A stretch of 64,000 nucleotides of DNA from CAZQGO01 sp964593065 (GTDB taxonomy: Bacteria; Oederibacteriota; JAAXVQ01): NCBI GenBank assembly GCA_964593065.1, contig CAZQGO010000002.1:113253-177252 (forward strand). The letters are read 5' to 3'. Both the position numbers and the translations under genes were made by a program. Positions 7,971-16,468 of this stretch are shown here, in pieces (the first letter of the stretch is position 1; each line of letters opens with the position of its first letter). The notes beneath the pieces are model-generated. The model was not told the origin of the DNA. It did not search any database and saw nothing but the letters and a program-made list of their open reading frames with translations.

Positions 7971-8948
7971 TCACTTCAAGGGCTTAATTTTACGAAAAGA
8001 TAGGGGTTTGTCAATCTCTTTTCCTGAAACCCCTTGCGGGCTGGCAACCTGAAATCTCCGGCAGTGTCCCTTGTCCCGCGACGCGCTCCCCTCGCCTCGG
8101 GATCCGGAGCGCATCCGGATAGCCGACCTGACCTTCTCGACCAAGGCCCGGTAATGGGAACCCTTCCAGTACACCCGGCCGCAAGCGCGGCACAGGTGAA
8201 AACGGCGAAAATATCTGCGTGTCCTGGGCGGCAGCCGCGACCACACCCGCCGCGCGGGAACGGCCATGACCCTGCCATTGCAAGCCAGGCAGCGCGAAAA
8301 GGGGCGGTAGGGGCCGCGGGGGGCAAAACGGTGCAGAACCTCGCGCAACTGCCGCTCGGGATCGCTGGATCTCAACCACCGGCCGTGCCGGATGAGACTG
8401 CGTTTCAAGAGCGCGATATCCCGCGTTAGAACCACGCGTTTTTGCCGGAGCGCCGCCTGGACGATCTGTTCGTCGGGAAAATCGGCTTGGTAGATCGTAT
8501 CGAAACCCAGGAGGCGCAAGCCGCGGGCCAATTTGCCCAGATGGCAGTCGGCCACGAATTTAAGGGTTTTTCGGTTATGGGGCCGCAGCAGGGACCGTCT
8601 TGCCCGGCCGCGGGTCCGCCAGGGTTCGGGATAAACCCGGATGCGGTCACCGGTGCGCGGCCGGTAGGTCAGGGCCACGGCTCTCCCCTGCGCCAGGACC
8701 GTGGCCGTCTCCGTGTGCGGCACACCCACGGCTTCCAGCATGTCTTTTACGGCCGGACGTCCGGGCGTGGCATAGACGAAGAACCGTCCCCGCCGGGCCG
8801 CGGGCAGGAAGTCGTTCAGCTCCCCGAAAAAACGCAGGCGGACCCGGACCTCAGAGGCCGGGGCATTACGCAAGCTCCCGGGTTCGGATCCCCGGCCGAC
8901 GACGCGCGGACTTTTACCCGCGTCAGGGCCGGGGGTTCCCGTTTTCAT
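7971..8948 (-). CDS. Mut7-C RNase domain protein with an N-terminal ubiquitin-like domain
   Basis: About 325 residues. The N-terminal part (VRVRLRFFGELNDFL through DRIRVYPEPW) looks like the beta-grasp Ub-Mut7-C domain, related to ThiS/MoaD. The second part, KFVADCHLGKLARGLRLLGFDT with VVLTRDIALLKR, matches the PIN-like Mut7-C domain with its acidic residues. A zinc-ribbon-like pair CLAC and CRAC lies near the C terminus. Its substrate is unknown; a role in RNA processing or decay is only suggested by the domain family. The chosen ATG overlaps the end of the tolC-like gene by 26 bases. A TTG about 24 codons later is an alternative start. Confidence 0.72.
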   Translation of the reverse strand: MKTGTPGPDAGKSPRVVGRGSEPGSLRNAPASEVRVRLRFFGELNDFLPAARRGRFFVYATPGRPAVKDMLEAVGVPHTETATVLAQGRAVALTYRPRTGDRIRVYPEPWRTRGRARRSLLRPHNRKTLKFVADCHLGKLARGLRLLGFDTIYQADFPDEQIVQAALRQKRVVLTRDIALLKRSLIRHGRWLRSSDPERQLREVLHRFAPRGPYRPFSRCLACNGRVMAVPARRVWSRLPPRTRRYFRRFHLCRACGRVYWKGSHYRALVEKVRSAIRMRSGSRGEGSASRDKGHCRRFQVASPQGVSGKEIDKPLSFRKIKPLK

Positions 8949-10344
8949 AGGCGGGACGCGTTCCAGGCGCCACCAGCTGGTCGGTGAGCCGCAGCCATTC
9001 CACGTACAGGCGGTTGAGTTCGAGACCGTGGGATATTTTGCCGTAACGGCTTTGTTCAAGATTGGTCGTGGCGGTAATGACGTCGTTGAGAGTCACGCGC
9101 CCGTAGCGGTAATTCCTGATTTCCACGGCCAGAATAGCTTCGGCGCGCTTGATTTTTTCTTCGGCGATATCCAGGTATTCCTTCTGTTCCGCAATGGCCA
9201 GGTACAGGTTGCGCAGGTCGGCGGCCAGCAGGCTCCGTTTGTTCCGCGTGGTCAGTACGGTCTTCCGACTTGCGATTTTGGAGACCTCGTAGCGGGCCCG
9301 CTCCTGTTGCCCGGGCAGGGGCAGATCCACGCTGGCGCCGGCGAATACCAGACTGCCCTTGTTATCGAAGACGAAATCCGCGCCGTCGGCGCGGTAGCCG
9401 GCGAAAAGTCTGGCCGCCGGCAGCAGCTCGTCCGCGTATTGCGCGAGATCCTGGCTTCCCTGCTCCTCCAGCAGGGCCAGAATGCGGTAGGTCCGGCTGT
9501 CGCGGGTAAAGGCCTGGTATTCCGACTCGAAGTCCATTTCGGCGTTGCGGTACTGACCGGGCTCCACCGGGCGCAATTCCTCGTTCTCGGCCAGCGCGAG
9601 GGCCTGCCGGATCAGGTTGCCGAGCTGCCGGTATTCGCGCGTGAATGCCAGGACGTTTTCCCGGTCGGCCAGGACCTGCAGGTGGATCTTGTTCACGTCC
9701 GACTGGTCGGCGATTTTATTGGCCTTTTTCTCCTGGATGTTCTGGAGCAATTTCCGGCTCTCCGAGTAGGAAATTTCCCCGGTTTGTTGCCGGCGCCAGG
9801 CGGAATACCAGTCATAGTACAGCTTGATGAGCGAGGCCAGATAGTCCTCGTAGGCCTCCGTGATCTGATACTCCGCCAGCCGGGTTTCCAGGCCGATGAG
9901 CTTGCTCCGGAGGCGGTTGGCCTGGCCGAAGGCGTTTTGGGCGATGGGCTGCGATACCGCCAGCGTGAAGGCGGAGCGGTACTCATCCACCAGGGCATTC
10001 TGCGCCAGCCCGTACTCGGCGGACAGTTCGGTTCCCGCGGCCACGAAAAGTTTGCTGAGGGAGAGGGAGGCCTCGGGGCCGTCCTTTTCCCCGGTGCCGA
10101 GCCGGAAATCATACTGCCCTTTCACGGACAGCAGCAGGTCCGCGGCCGGCAGTCCCAGCACCGGCCGGTATTGCAGCTGCAATTCGTCGATCAGGATCTG
10201 CTGGAAGGCCAGGTCCCGCTGGCAGGCCAGCCGGACGAATTCCTCCAAGCGGAGCTCCCGGGGGACGGGGGCCTGCGCCGCGGGAGCCGCCGCACAGCAG
10301 GCGGCGCCCAACAGCGCTGCCCCCAGAATCAGCACGGGTCGCAT
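8923..10344 (-). CDS. TolC-family outer membrane efflux protein
   Basis: A 473-residue protein with an N-terminal signal peptide (MRPVLILGAALLGAACCAAAPAAQA) and long helical repeats typical of outer membrane efflux channels, for example RLEEFVRLACQRD near the mature start and EIRNYRYGRVTLNDVITATTNLEQSRYG near the end. The ATG lies five bases after the RND permease stop with GGGGAGG upstream. An in-frame GTG three codons earlier sits too close to that site. The permease-channel pair implies a tripartite exporter, but no adaptor gene lies beside it. Substrate cannot be inferred. Confidence 0.82.
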   Translation of the reverse strand: MRPVLILGAALLGAACCAAAPAAQAPVPRELRLEEFVRLACQRDLAFQQILIDELQLQYRPVLGLPAADLLLSVKGQYDFRLGTGEKDGPEASLSLSKLFVAAGTELSAEYGLAQNALVDEYRSAFTLAVSQPIAQNAFGQANRLRSKLIGLETRLAEYQITEAYEDYLASLIKLYYDWYSAWRRQQTGEISYSESRKLLQNIQEKKANKIADQSDVNKIHLQVLADRENVLAFTREYRQLGNLIRQALALAENEELRPVEPGQYRNAEMDFESEYQAFTRDSRTYRILALLEEQGSQDLAQYADELLPAARLFAGYRADGADFVFDNKGSLVFAGASVDLPLPGQQERARYEVSKIASRKTVLTTRNKRSLLAADLRNLYLAIAEQKEYLDIAEEKIKRAEAILAVEIRNYRYGRVTLNDVITATTNLEQSRYGKISHGLELNRLYVEWLRLTDQLVAPGTRPAYENGNPRP

Positions 10345-10349
10345 GGACT

Positions 10350-13300
10350 TCACTCCTCCCCTGCGGGATGGGCCTTGGCCGGGAGCCTCGCCAGCAGCAG
10401 GTGGCGCACATCCTGCATCAGGCTGTACAAGCTGGGCACCAGCACGAGGGTGATCGTCGTGCCGAATAGCAGGCCCCAGGCCAGCGCCAGCATCATCTCG
10501 GCCAGCATCGCATCATAGCCGAAGACCCCGTAGGCCGTGGGAAAAATGGCGGCCACCGTGGTCAGGGTGGTCAGGAGCACGGCCCGCAGGCGGGTCTTGA
10601 CGATCTGCGCGATCTGATGGTTGCTGAGCTCCCGCCGGCGCATGCGGTCGAATTCGCGGTCCAGCTTGGCCAGCATGACGATGGAGTCGTTCACCACCAC
10701 CCCGGCCAGCCCCAGCGCGCCCACGGCCGCAAAAAAACCGTACAGGAACATGCCGTGCGCCCAAAAGGCCAGGATGATGCCCACGGCCCCGAAGGGAATG
10801 GCCAGCATGATGAGCAGGGGCTTGTACACCGAGTTGAACAACAGGGCAAGAATGATGTAAATGAAAAAAATCACCAGGATGACGGCGACCTGGAAGTCGC
10901 CGCGGGACTCGCGCGTGTCCTTGACTTCGCCGCCGAAGGAAAGGATGGAACTGGGATAACGGGACATGAGCTCGGGGAAAACCTCGCTCTCGAAATACTC
11001 CGCCACCTCCAGCGGGGTCTGCGTGGCGCCTTCCGCCAAATCCGCGTAAATCCGGGTGGTGCGCTTGCCGTCCAGGCGGTTGATGGCATTGGGGCTCACC
11101 AGTTGCTGGATGTCCACGATGTCGAGCAGGGGGACCAGGTAGTTCGCCTGGTTTTCCACCGGGACGTTGAGCAGGCGCCGGATGTTGTCCTTGGCGCTCT
11201 CTTCGGCGGTGATGCGGACGTCGATCTCCTCGTCGCCCTCGGTCAGTTCGTACAGGACCGTCCCCTCCAGCAGGGCCCGCAGGGTGGACTTGATGCTGAC
11301 GGGGTTGATGCCCAGGCGTTTGAGCTTGTCCCGCCGCAGGCTGATTTTGTATTCCGGGTACTGCAGGGGGCGGTCGATCTCGACGCCGGTCAGGGCGGGA
11401 TATTTTTGCATGGCCGCCGCCACCTGGTCCGTGATGGTCTTGCGGCGGGCATCATTGTTCTCCTGCACGATCACCTCAATGGGGCTGCCGCTGGCCTGGC
11501 CGAACCGCTGCTTCCGAAACGGCAGGACCTCGAGGCCGCTCACGTCGCGGAGCCGCTTCTCCCATTCCGCGATCAGCTGGTTGACGGACTTCCGGCGCTG
11601 CTCCTTGGGAACCAGTTCGATGCGCATGGACATCTTGTTTTCCTCCACCGCCCCGCCGCGGTGGCTCTGGGCGATGGCGGAGCGGAACCCGACCACCTCG
11701 CGTCCCAGGTAGGGCCGGAAGACGTCGTCGATCTGCCGGGAGAGTTCCGCCGTCTCATACTTCGTGGCGTCGGCGGGGGCCTTGGCCTCCAGGTGAACGT
11801 CCGTGGTTTCTTCGTTGGGAAACATCACGAACTTCATGTGCTGCGTGAAGACCCAGCCCGCGATCCCCAGCAGCAGCGCGAAGGCCAGGAACACCAGGCC
11901 TTTGCGTTTCAACACCCGTTCGATCAGCCGCCCGTACCCGTCCTCCACCGCGTGAAACCAGTGCCGGCCCTCTGCGGGCGTTTTCAGCGCTTGCCGCCGG
12001 CGGGCAAAATGCCGTTCGAGCAGCGGCCAGGTTCCCAGGGAAAACGCCACGCGCAACCAGCGGGGAAACCGCAGATTGAGGTGGGAGGGAAGGATGAAGA
12101 TCGATTCGAACAGGCTTCCGCCCAGCATCAGGAAGATCACCGGCGGGATGAACTTCACCATCTTCCCGAAATGCCCGGAAAAAAAGAACAGCGGAATAAA
12201 GGCCACGCAGGTGGTGAGAATGCTGGCGACCACCGGCAGAAAAACGGCGGCAGTGCCCTTGACCGCGGCCTCCGCGAAGGGCGTCCCCTCCCCCCGCAGG
12301 CGGGCCACGTTCTCGGCCACGACGATGGCGTCGTCCACGACCATGCCCATGACGATGATGATCGCGGCCAGGGTGATGTTGTTGATGGTGTAGCCCGTGA
12401 GCGACAGGAAAATCATGGTGAAACAGAAGGTGAAGGGGATCCCCAGGGCCACCCACAGGCTGGACTGGAGATCCAGGAAAATCAGGAGCATGATCAGGAC
12501 CAGGACGAATCCCAGCGCGCCGTTGCTGCCGATCAGGGAGAGGCGGTTCCGGACGTCCCGCGATTCGTCGTCCAGCAGCACCACCTGCACCGGGGAATTT
12601 TTCAGGCTGTTGTGTTTGAATTTTCGAATGGTTTGCCGCACGGACTTCATGGCCTGCAGAATGCCGAAGGAGCTGCTCTTGACCACGCGCAGCACGATGG
12701 TTTCGTGGCCGTTGATCTTTTGAATCGAGGTGTTCTTCTCATACCCGGGCCCGACCTCCGCCACCTCGCCCAAACGCACGCCCTGGCCGCCGAATCCTCC
12801 CTGGATCATCAGGTCCCGGAGTTTCTCGGGAGTATCCAGCTCGGCCAGCAGCGTGACCTTGGATTCCTGCTTGTTCTCCAGGCTGCCGGCGGGCTGGCGG
12901 ACGTGGCTGTTCTGGATCGCCGTAATAACGGCGTTCAGAGGCACGTTGAATTCAATCAGCTTCTCCGGGCGGGCCTTGATCTGGATTTCCTCCTGGAGAT
13001 ATCCGGTCCGGCGGATGCTGCTGACTTCCGGCAGGTTGAGCAGCTGGTTTTCCAGGGCCAGGGCGTAGGCCTGGAGTTCGCGCCGGGAGGCGTAATCCAG
13101 CAGGTGCCGCCGGGGATCGATCAGGGCCACGTCCAGAATGTCCTTGCGCGAGGTTTTGAATTGGCGCACCGTGGGTTCGTCCGGGATTTCGCCGGGCAGG
13201 GCGACTTCCTGCACCGCGTCCCGGATCTCCGTGACGGCCTCCTGCTTGTCCGGGTAGTCCGGCTCCAATTCGATCCGCACGCTGCAACTGCCCATGTTGG

Positions 13301-13556
13301 AATTGCTGGTGACGCTGTAGAGGCCGTCCAAACCCCGCAGCTTATCTTCGATGGGCTTGGTGACGAAATGCTCGACTTCCGCGGGCGAGGCGCCGGGATA
13401 GGCCACGGAAATGACCACCGTGTCAAAGGTTACATCCGGCATTTCTTCCTTGCTGGTGTGAAACCAGAAAAACACGCCGCCGATGAAGACGCCGAGAAAC
13501 AGAAAATTGGTCATCAGATGGCGCCGCGAGAAATAGGCGATGATTTTTTCCCACAT
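10350..13556 (-). CDS. RND-family efflux permease (AcrB/HAE1-like)
   Basis: A 1068-residue inner membrane proton-driven pump. The first transmembrane helix (FLFLGVFIGGVFFWF) is followed by the periplasmic PN1/PC1 region starting PDVTFDTVVISVAYPGASP. The central helix bundle contains IIVMGMVVDDAIVVAENV, with the paired aspartates of the proton relay. The second half repeats the plan (VVVNDSIVMLAKLDREFDR). The start is set at the ATG of MWEKIIAYFSRR, with GGAG eight bases upstream; an in-frame GTG 13 codons earlier is less likely. It is the first gene of the pair with the TolC-like channel, and no membrane fusion protein gene is adjacent. Confidence 0.9.
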   Translation of the reverse strand: MWEKIIAYFSRRHLMTNFLFLGVFIGGVFFWFHTSKEEMPDVTFDTVVISVAYPGASPAEVEHFVTKPIEDKLRGLDGLYSVTSNSNMGSCSVRIELEPDYPDKQEAVTEIRDAVQEVALPGEIPDEPTVRQFKTSRKDILDVALIDPRRHLLDYASRRELQAYALALENQLLNLPEVSSIRRTGYLQEEIQIKARPEKLIEFNVPLNAVITAIQNSHVRQPAGSLENKQESKVTLLAELDTPEKLRDLMIQGGFGGQGVRLGEVAEVGPGYEKNTSIQKINGHETIVLRVVKSSSFGILQAMKSVRQTIRKFKHNSLKNSPVQVVLLDDESRDVRNRLSLIGSNGALGFVLVLIMLLIFLDLQSSLWVALGIPFTFCFTMIFLSLTGYTINNITLAAIIIVMGMVVDDAIVVAENVARLRGEGTPFAEAAVKGTAAVFLPVVASILTTCVAFIPLFFFSGHFGKMVKFIPPVIFLMLGGSLFESIFILPSHLNLRFPRWLRVAFSLGTWPLLERHFARRRQALKTPAEGRHWFHAVEDGYGRLIERVLKRKGLVFLAFALLLGIAGWVFTQHMKFVMFPNEETTDVHLEAKAPADATKYETAELSRQIDDVFRPYLGREVVGFRSAIAQSHRGGAVEENKMSMRIELVPKEQRRKSVNQLIAEWEKRLRDVSGLEVLPFRKQRFGQASGSPIEVIVQENNDARRKTITDQVAAAMQKYPALTGVEIDRPLQYPEYKISLRRDKLKRLGINPVSIKSTLRALLEGTVLYELTEGDEEIDVRITAEESAKDNIRRLLNVPVENQANYLVPLLDIVDIQQLVSPNAINRLDGKRTTRIYADLAEGATQTPLEVAEYFESEVFPELMSRYPSSILSFGGEVKDTRESRGDFQVAVILVIFFIYIILALLFNSVYKPLLIMLAIPFGAVGIILAFWAHGMFLYGFFAAVGALGLAGVVVNDSIVMLAKLDREFDRMRRRELSNHQIAQIVKTRLRAVLLTTLTTVAAIFPTAYGVFGYDAMLAEMMLALAWGLLFGTTITLVLVPSLYSLMQDVRHLLLARLPAKAHPAGEE

Positions 13557-13630
13557 AACCAGGGCTCCGTACGAAGGCATGGACAGCTCGAACACGAGGC
13601 CGCGTGATCGGGGCTGAAAAAGTTCAAACC

Positions 13631-13636
13631 ACTATA
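13631..13636 (-). promoter_or_regulatory. Possible -10 element ahead of the RND pump gene
   Basis: The minus strand reads TATAGT after an AT-rich stretch (TTTTGTAATCGAAATAAAAA). The -35 region is poor. Transcription from here would leave a leader of about 68 bases before the pump ATG. Weak prediction. Confidence 0.35.
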
Positions 13637-13736
13637 CCTTTTTTATTTCGATTACAAAACCATAAAAGTTGCGGTCCGCGCCGCCGGCAGCCCTTCGGAT
13701 TTCAATCCGCGGCCGGGACCCGGCGTCCTGCGGGGT

Positions 13737-14111
13737 TTACGCTTCCGCTGCGACGAGCTGAATCCCGTCTCCGGCCTGAATCGTGCCCAGGCTGCCGAGG
13801 TCCCCGGCCGCTTTCCCCACCACATTGACCTTCGTCACCAGGCGGCATTCGCCGTTCTGGGAAATGGGCGTGGGGCCGAATGGGATGGCCAGGCATTTCC
13901 CCTCCACCCAGAAACACACGCTTCCGGGCTCCACCACCTGGCGCGCATTCGCATTCAGGCTGGCCGCGACCGGAACGGAGAAATACACCTCCTGGCCCCA
14001 TAATTGGGCCGTGCTGTTCACGGGCATGACCCGCAGCAGCGAGCGCGCCCAGTCCGTGTCCGCAAGCACGATGGACAATCTGCCCTTGGGCCAGACGAGC
14101 TGGATCGTCAT
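13737..14111 (-). CDS. Cyclophilin-like domain protein (TM1367-type)
   Basis: A 124-residue cytoplasmic protein. WGQEVYFSVPV, CFWVEGKCLAIPFGPTPIS and a glycine-rich end match the small beta-barrel family once called DUF369, whose members resemble cyclophilins but usually lack isomerase activity. Function unknown. The ATG has a strong GGAGGAAAA site and overlaps the stop of the upstream membrane protein gene in an ATGA, so translation is probably coupled. A longer in-frame reading upstream is only the antisense-free shadow of the membrane protein gene. Confidence 0.78.
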   Translation of the reverse strand: MTIQLVWPKGRLSIVLADTDWARSLLRVMPVNSTAQLWGQEVYFSVPVAASLNANARQVVEPGSVCFWVEGKCLAIPFGPTPISQNGECRLVTKVNVVGKAAGDLGSLGTIQAGDGIQLVAAEA

Positions 14112-15241
14112 TTTTCCTCCTGTCTGGCCGGTCCCGAATAGGTCATTCCCGTCCCGCCGTCTTGATCCCCGAGGACCCAGAGGATCACCGTCGCGCATTC
14201 CAGGCCAAAGGGAAGATAACCGGCGTAACCCAGGACCGGCATTTCGAATATTTGATACCTTTCCACGTAGGGTATGGAATACGTCCAATGCGCCAAACTG
14301 CCGGAATTCCACATTTCCCAGAAAAAACCGCAGGTCAGCGCCGCCAGGGCCCATAACCACGGGTTTTTCCAGTCCCCTCCCATCATATCCGTTAACAGAT
14401 TGGAACGCCCGCGCAGGCCGAGCCAGGCCGTGAGGATCATCAGGGGCGCCACCCACAGGCACGGAAACAGGACATCCGGCCAGAGGCCCAAAAGCGCCAA
14501 CCCCAGTGAACCCGCGCCGAACAAGAGAAGAAAAAATGCCCTGGAGGGTCCGCCGTTCCGTGCTTGCCCCGCCGGCAGGCCGGCGCCGGCGCGGGGATGG
14601 GAGGCCAACCATTCGCGGGTGCTGGCGACTGCGGGCAAAACCGTGGCAAAACATAATGAGGCTTGGAAAAAATACGCCCGCGGGGACAAAGGACCCACAC
14701 CGAGGTAATGCCAATTCTGCACGAAGCGGTTCAAGTATTCAAAATACCACCAAAACACGGCGCTGAGAAAAAACAAGCCGCCCAGGAAACGCGGCCTGTC
14801 CAGCAACAGGCAGCGTCCCGTGCGGCGGAACGCCAGGGCATTCACCACCAGGATGTACCCCAGCCACAACGGGGTGAAGGCGTAACCCTGCCACGGCCCG
14901 AGCCCGGGCGAGCGCAGCCAGGCGAGAAGCCAGGCGGATAAAACCAGCGCGCCCCCCGTCCAGCCCCACCACGGGAACCCGCTCCGGCCGGGAACCGGCG
15001 AAATTTCGGGCCGGGCGCGAATGAGCCTGTACCCTACGGGAGCCAGGACGGCGAGAATGAGAAGCGCCAGCAGGATAAAAACCGGCCAGGAGAAACCCGC
15101 GTGTTGGACATAAAGTCTCTGCGGCGGGAACTCCAGGTACTGTTTCGCCGGATCGCCCTTCAGCAGGACACCCAGCCAGGGCAGCGCCAGCAGCCAGGCC
15201 ATCAGGCCCAAGCTGGACCAGCCTGCGCGCGCTTTCGACAT
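14108..15241 (-). CDS. Polytopic membrane protein of unknown function
   Basis: A 377-residue protein with roughly ten hydrophobic helices, for example LGLMAWLLALPWLGVLL, VFILLALLILAVLAPVGY and FFLLLFGAGSLGLALLGLW. Tryptophan-rich loops such as FWWYFEYLNRFVQNW and CGFFWEMWNSGSLAHW suggest a lipid or substrate pocket. I recognise no family. The start with MSKARAGW follows GGAGGAACCGGAC; a longer in-frame start lies 16 codons upstream. It is coupled to the cyclophilin-like gene by an ATGA overlap. Confidence 0.75.
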   Translation of the reverse strand: MSKARAGWSSLGLMAWLLALPWLGVLLKGDPAKQYLEFPPQRLYVQHAGFSWPVFILLALLILAVLAPVGYRLIRARPEISPVPGRSGFPWWGWTGGALVLSAWLLAWLRSPGLGPWQGYAFTPLWLGYILVVNALAFRRTGRCLLLDRPRFLGGLFFLSAVFWWYFEYLNRFVQNWHYLGVGPLSPRAYFFQASLCFATVLPAVASTREWLASHPRAGAGLPAGQARNGGPSRAFFLLLFGAGSLGLALLGLWPDVLFPCLWVAPLMILTAWLGLRGRSNLLTDMMGGDWKNPWLWALAALTCGFFWEMWNSGSLAHWTYSIPYVERYQIFEMPVLGYAGYLPFGLECATVILWVLGDQDGGTGMTYSGPARQEEK

Positions 15242-15298
15242 GTCCGGTTCCTCCCACCGCGCCGTTTCGGCGGCGCGGAGAAAACGCAAATTTTCTTC

Positions 15299-15327
15299 AG
15301 CCTACCATCGAAATTCCCCGGGAGCAA
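15299..15327 (-). promoter_or_regulatory. Possible sigma-70 promoter for the membrane protein/cyclophilin pair
   Basis: On the minus strand, TTGCTC is followed after 17 bases by TAGGCT, 58 bases ahead of the membrane protein ATG. Both boxes are imperfect, so this is tentative. Confidence 0.35.
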
Positions 15328-15430
15328 CCCCGACGACCCCCGCAGAAATACATCCCGCTTTTCGGCTTGGATGTCCGCTGGATCTCCCCGCTCCGGGTTT
15401 GTCCGGTCCAGGCCGCTTGTGGAAGGTTGT

Positions 15431-15468
15431 TAAAAAAAAACCTCCGGGCGCCCCAGGGCGCCCGGAGG
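15431..15468 (-). terminator. Rho-independent terminator after the PorV-like gene
   Basis: A 13-base inverted repeat, CCTCCGGGCGCCC and GGGCGCCCGGAGG, is followed on the minus strand by nine T residues, 18 bases past the stop of the PorV-like gene. This is the clearest intrinsic terminator in the window and ends the leftward 18.9-15.4 kb unit. Confidence 0.93.
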
Positions 15469-15485
15469 TCCAGGCCGCGTCCGCC

Positions 15486-16427
15486 TTAGAAAGAGACGGC
15501 GGCCATGATCTGGTGGGTCATCCCCAGGTCCCCGAACGTCGCCAGCGCGTAATCCAGGGCCAGCATGCCCAGCTGGACGCCCGCCCCGGCGGTCAGGCCC
15601 GTGATGCCGTCCAAGTCGCCGGTGTTCTTGATTTTATAGCCCACGCGCACCGCCGCGATGTCCCCGTACGCATATTCCGTTCCCAGGTTCACGGAGGTGT
15701 AGTTGGTGTCGCCGAAAGGCAGGTTGACGTCCAGGAGGACGTGCCAGGCGTCCGCTTCGGCCAGGGAAACCGGCAAGGCGTAGGCCGCTCCCACCTTGGC
15801 GTTCATGGGCAGGCTGGCGTCGGCCAGGCTGGTCCCGAGATTCTGCACGGCCAGGCCCAACTGCAACCCTTCCAGGCCGGGCTTGAGGAGCGCACCCACA
15901 TCCACCGCGAAAGCCGAGTAGGATTCCGTGTCGATGGTCTGGCTGATGACTTTCAGGGCGCCGCCCACGGCCAGATTCTCCATGACCCACTGGCCGTAGC
16001 CGGCCGCGCCGGTGAACACCAGGGGTGTGAATTCACCGGTAATGCTCGGCAGGCCGCCCACATCCTCCACCTTGTCCATCTTGCCGAAATTCAGAAGCAT
16101 GAAATTGACGCCCAGCCCTGCGCCTTCGAACAGGCTCTGACCGTAGGCCAGATATTCCAACGAAATGTCCTGCAGGTAAAAGCTGTGCATGAAACCCAGA
16201 TGGTGCTGCCCCAGTTGGGCCAGTCCCGCCGGATTCCAGGAGACGGCGTTGACGTCGTCCGCCAAGCCTACGAAGGCCTCCCCCATGCCGATGGGACGGG
16301 CCCCCAGCGGAATCTTCAGCTCCGCCCCTCCGACCTTGCCGATGTCGTAGCTTGTTTGCGCCGCCCACCCGGCCGCGCTCAGGATGCCCGCCAACATCAT
16401 CATTGCCCCCACGCGTATGATTTTCAT
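15486..16427 (-). CDS. PorV/PorQ-family outer membrane beta-barrel protein
   Basis: A 313-residue protein with a signal peptide (MKIIRVGAMMMLAGILSAAGWA), then GGAELKIPLGARPIGMGEAFVGLADDVNAVSWNPAGLA, the hallmark opening of the PorV/PorQ (UPF0164) family, and alternating beta strands ending in phenylalanine (MAAVSF), as in outer membrane barrels. In type IX secretion, PorV carries cargo with C-terminal sorting domains at the cell surface. The gene just upstream encodes such a cargo-like protein, which supports that role. GGGGTGGAGTC precedes the ATG. An in-frame start 11 codons earlier is less likely. Confidence 0.85.
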   Translation of the reverse strand: MKIIRVGAMMMLAGILSAAGWAAQTSYDIGKVGGAELKIPLGARPIGMGEAFVGLADDVNAVSWNPAGLAQLGQHHLGFMHSFYLQDISLEYLAYGQSLFEGAGLGVNFMLLNFGKMDKVEDVGGLPSITGEFTPLVFTGAAGYGQWVMENLAVGGALKVISQTIDTESYSAFAVDVGALLKPGLEGLQLGLAVQNLGTSLADASLPMNAKVGAAYALPVSLAEADAWHVLLDVNLPFGDTNYTSVNLGTEYAYGDIAAVRVGYKIKNTGDLDGITGLTAGAGVQLGMLALDYALATFGDLGMTHQIMAAVSF

Positions 16428-16468
16428 GACTCCACCCCTTTGCCAAGAATTTTCGGCCATGCGCCTTT

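Noticed and set aside
10617..13607. Plus-strand frame of 996 codons opposite the RND pump
   Set aside because: It is a GC-rich antisense shadow of a clear pump gene, with low-complexity His/Gly/Gln-rich translation and no family signature.
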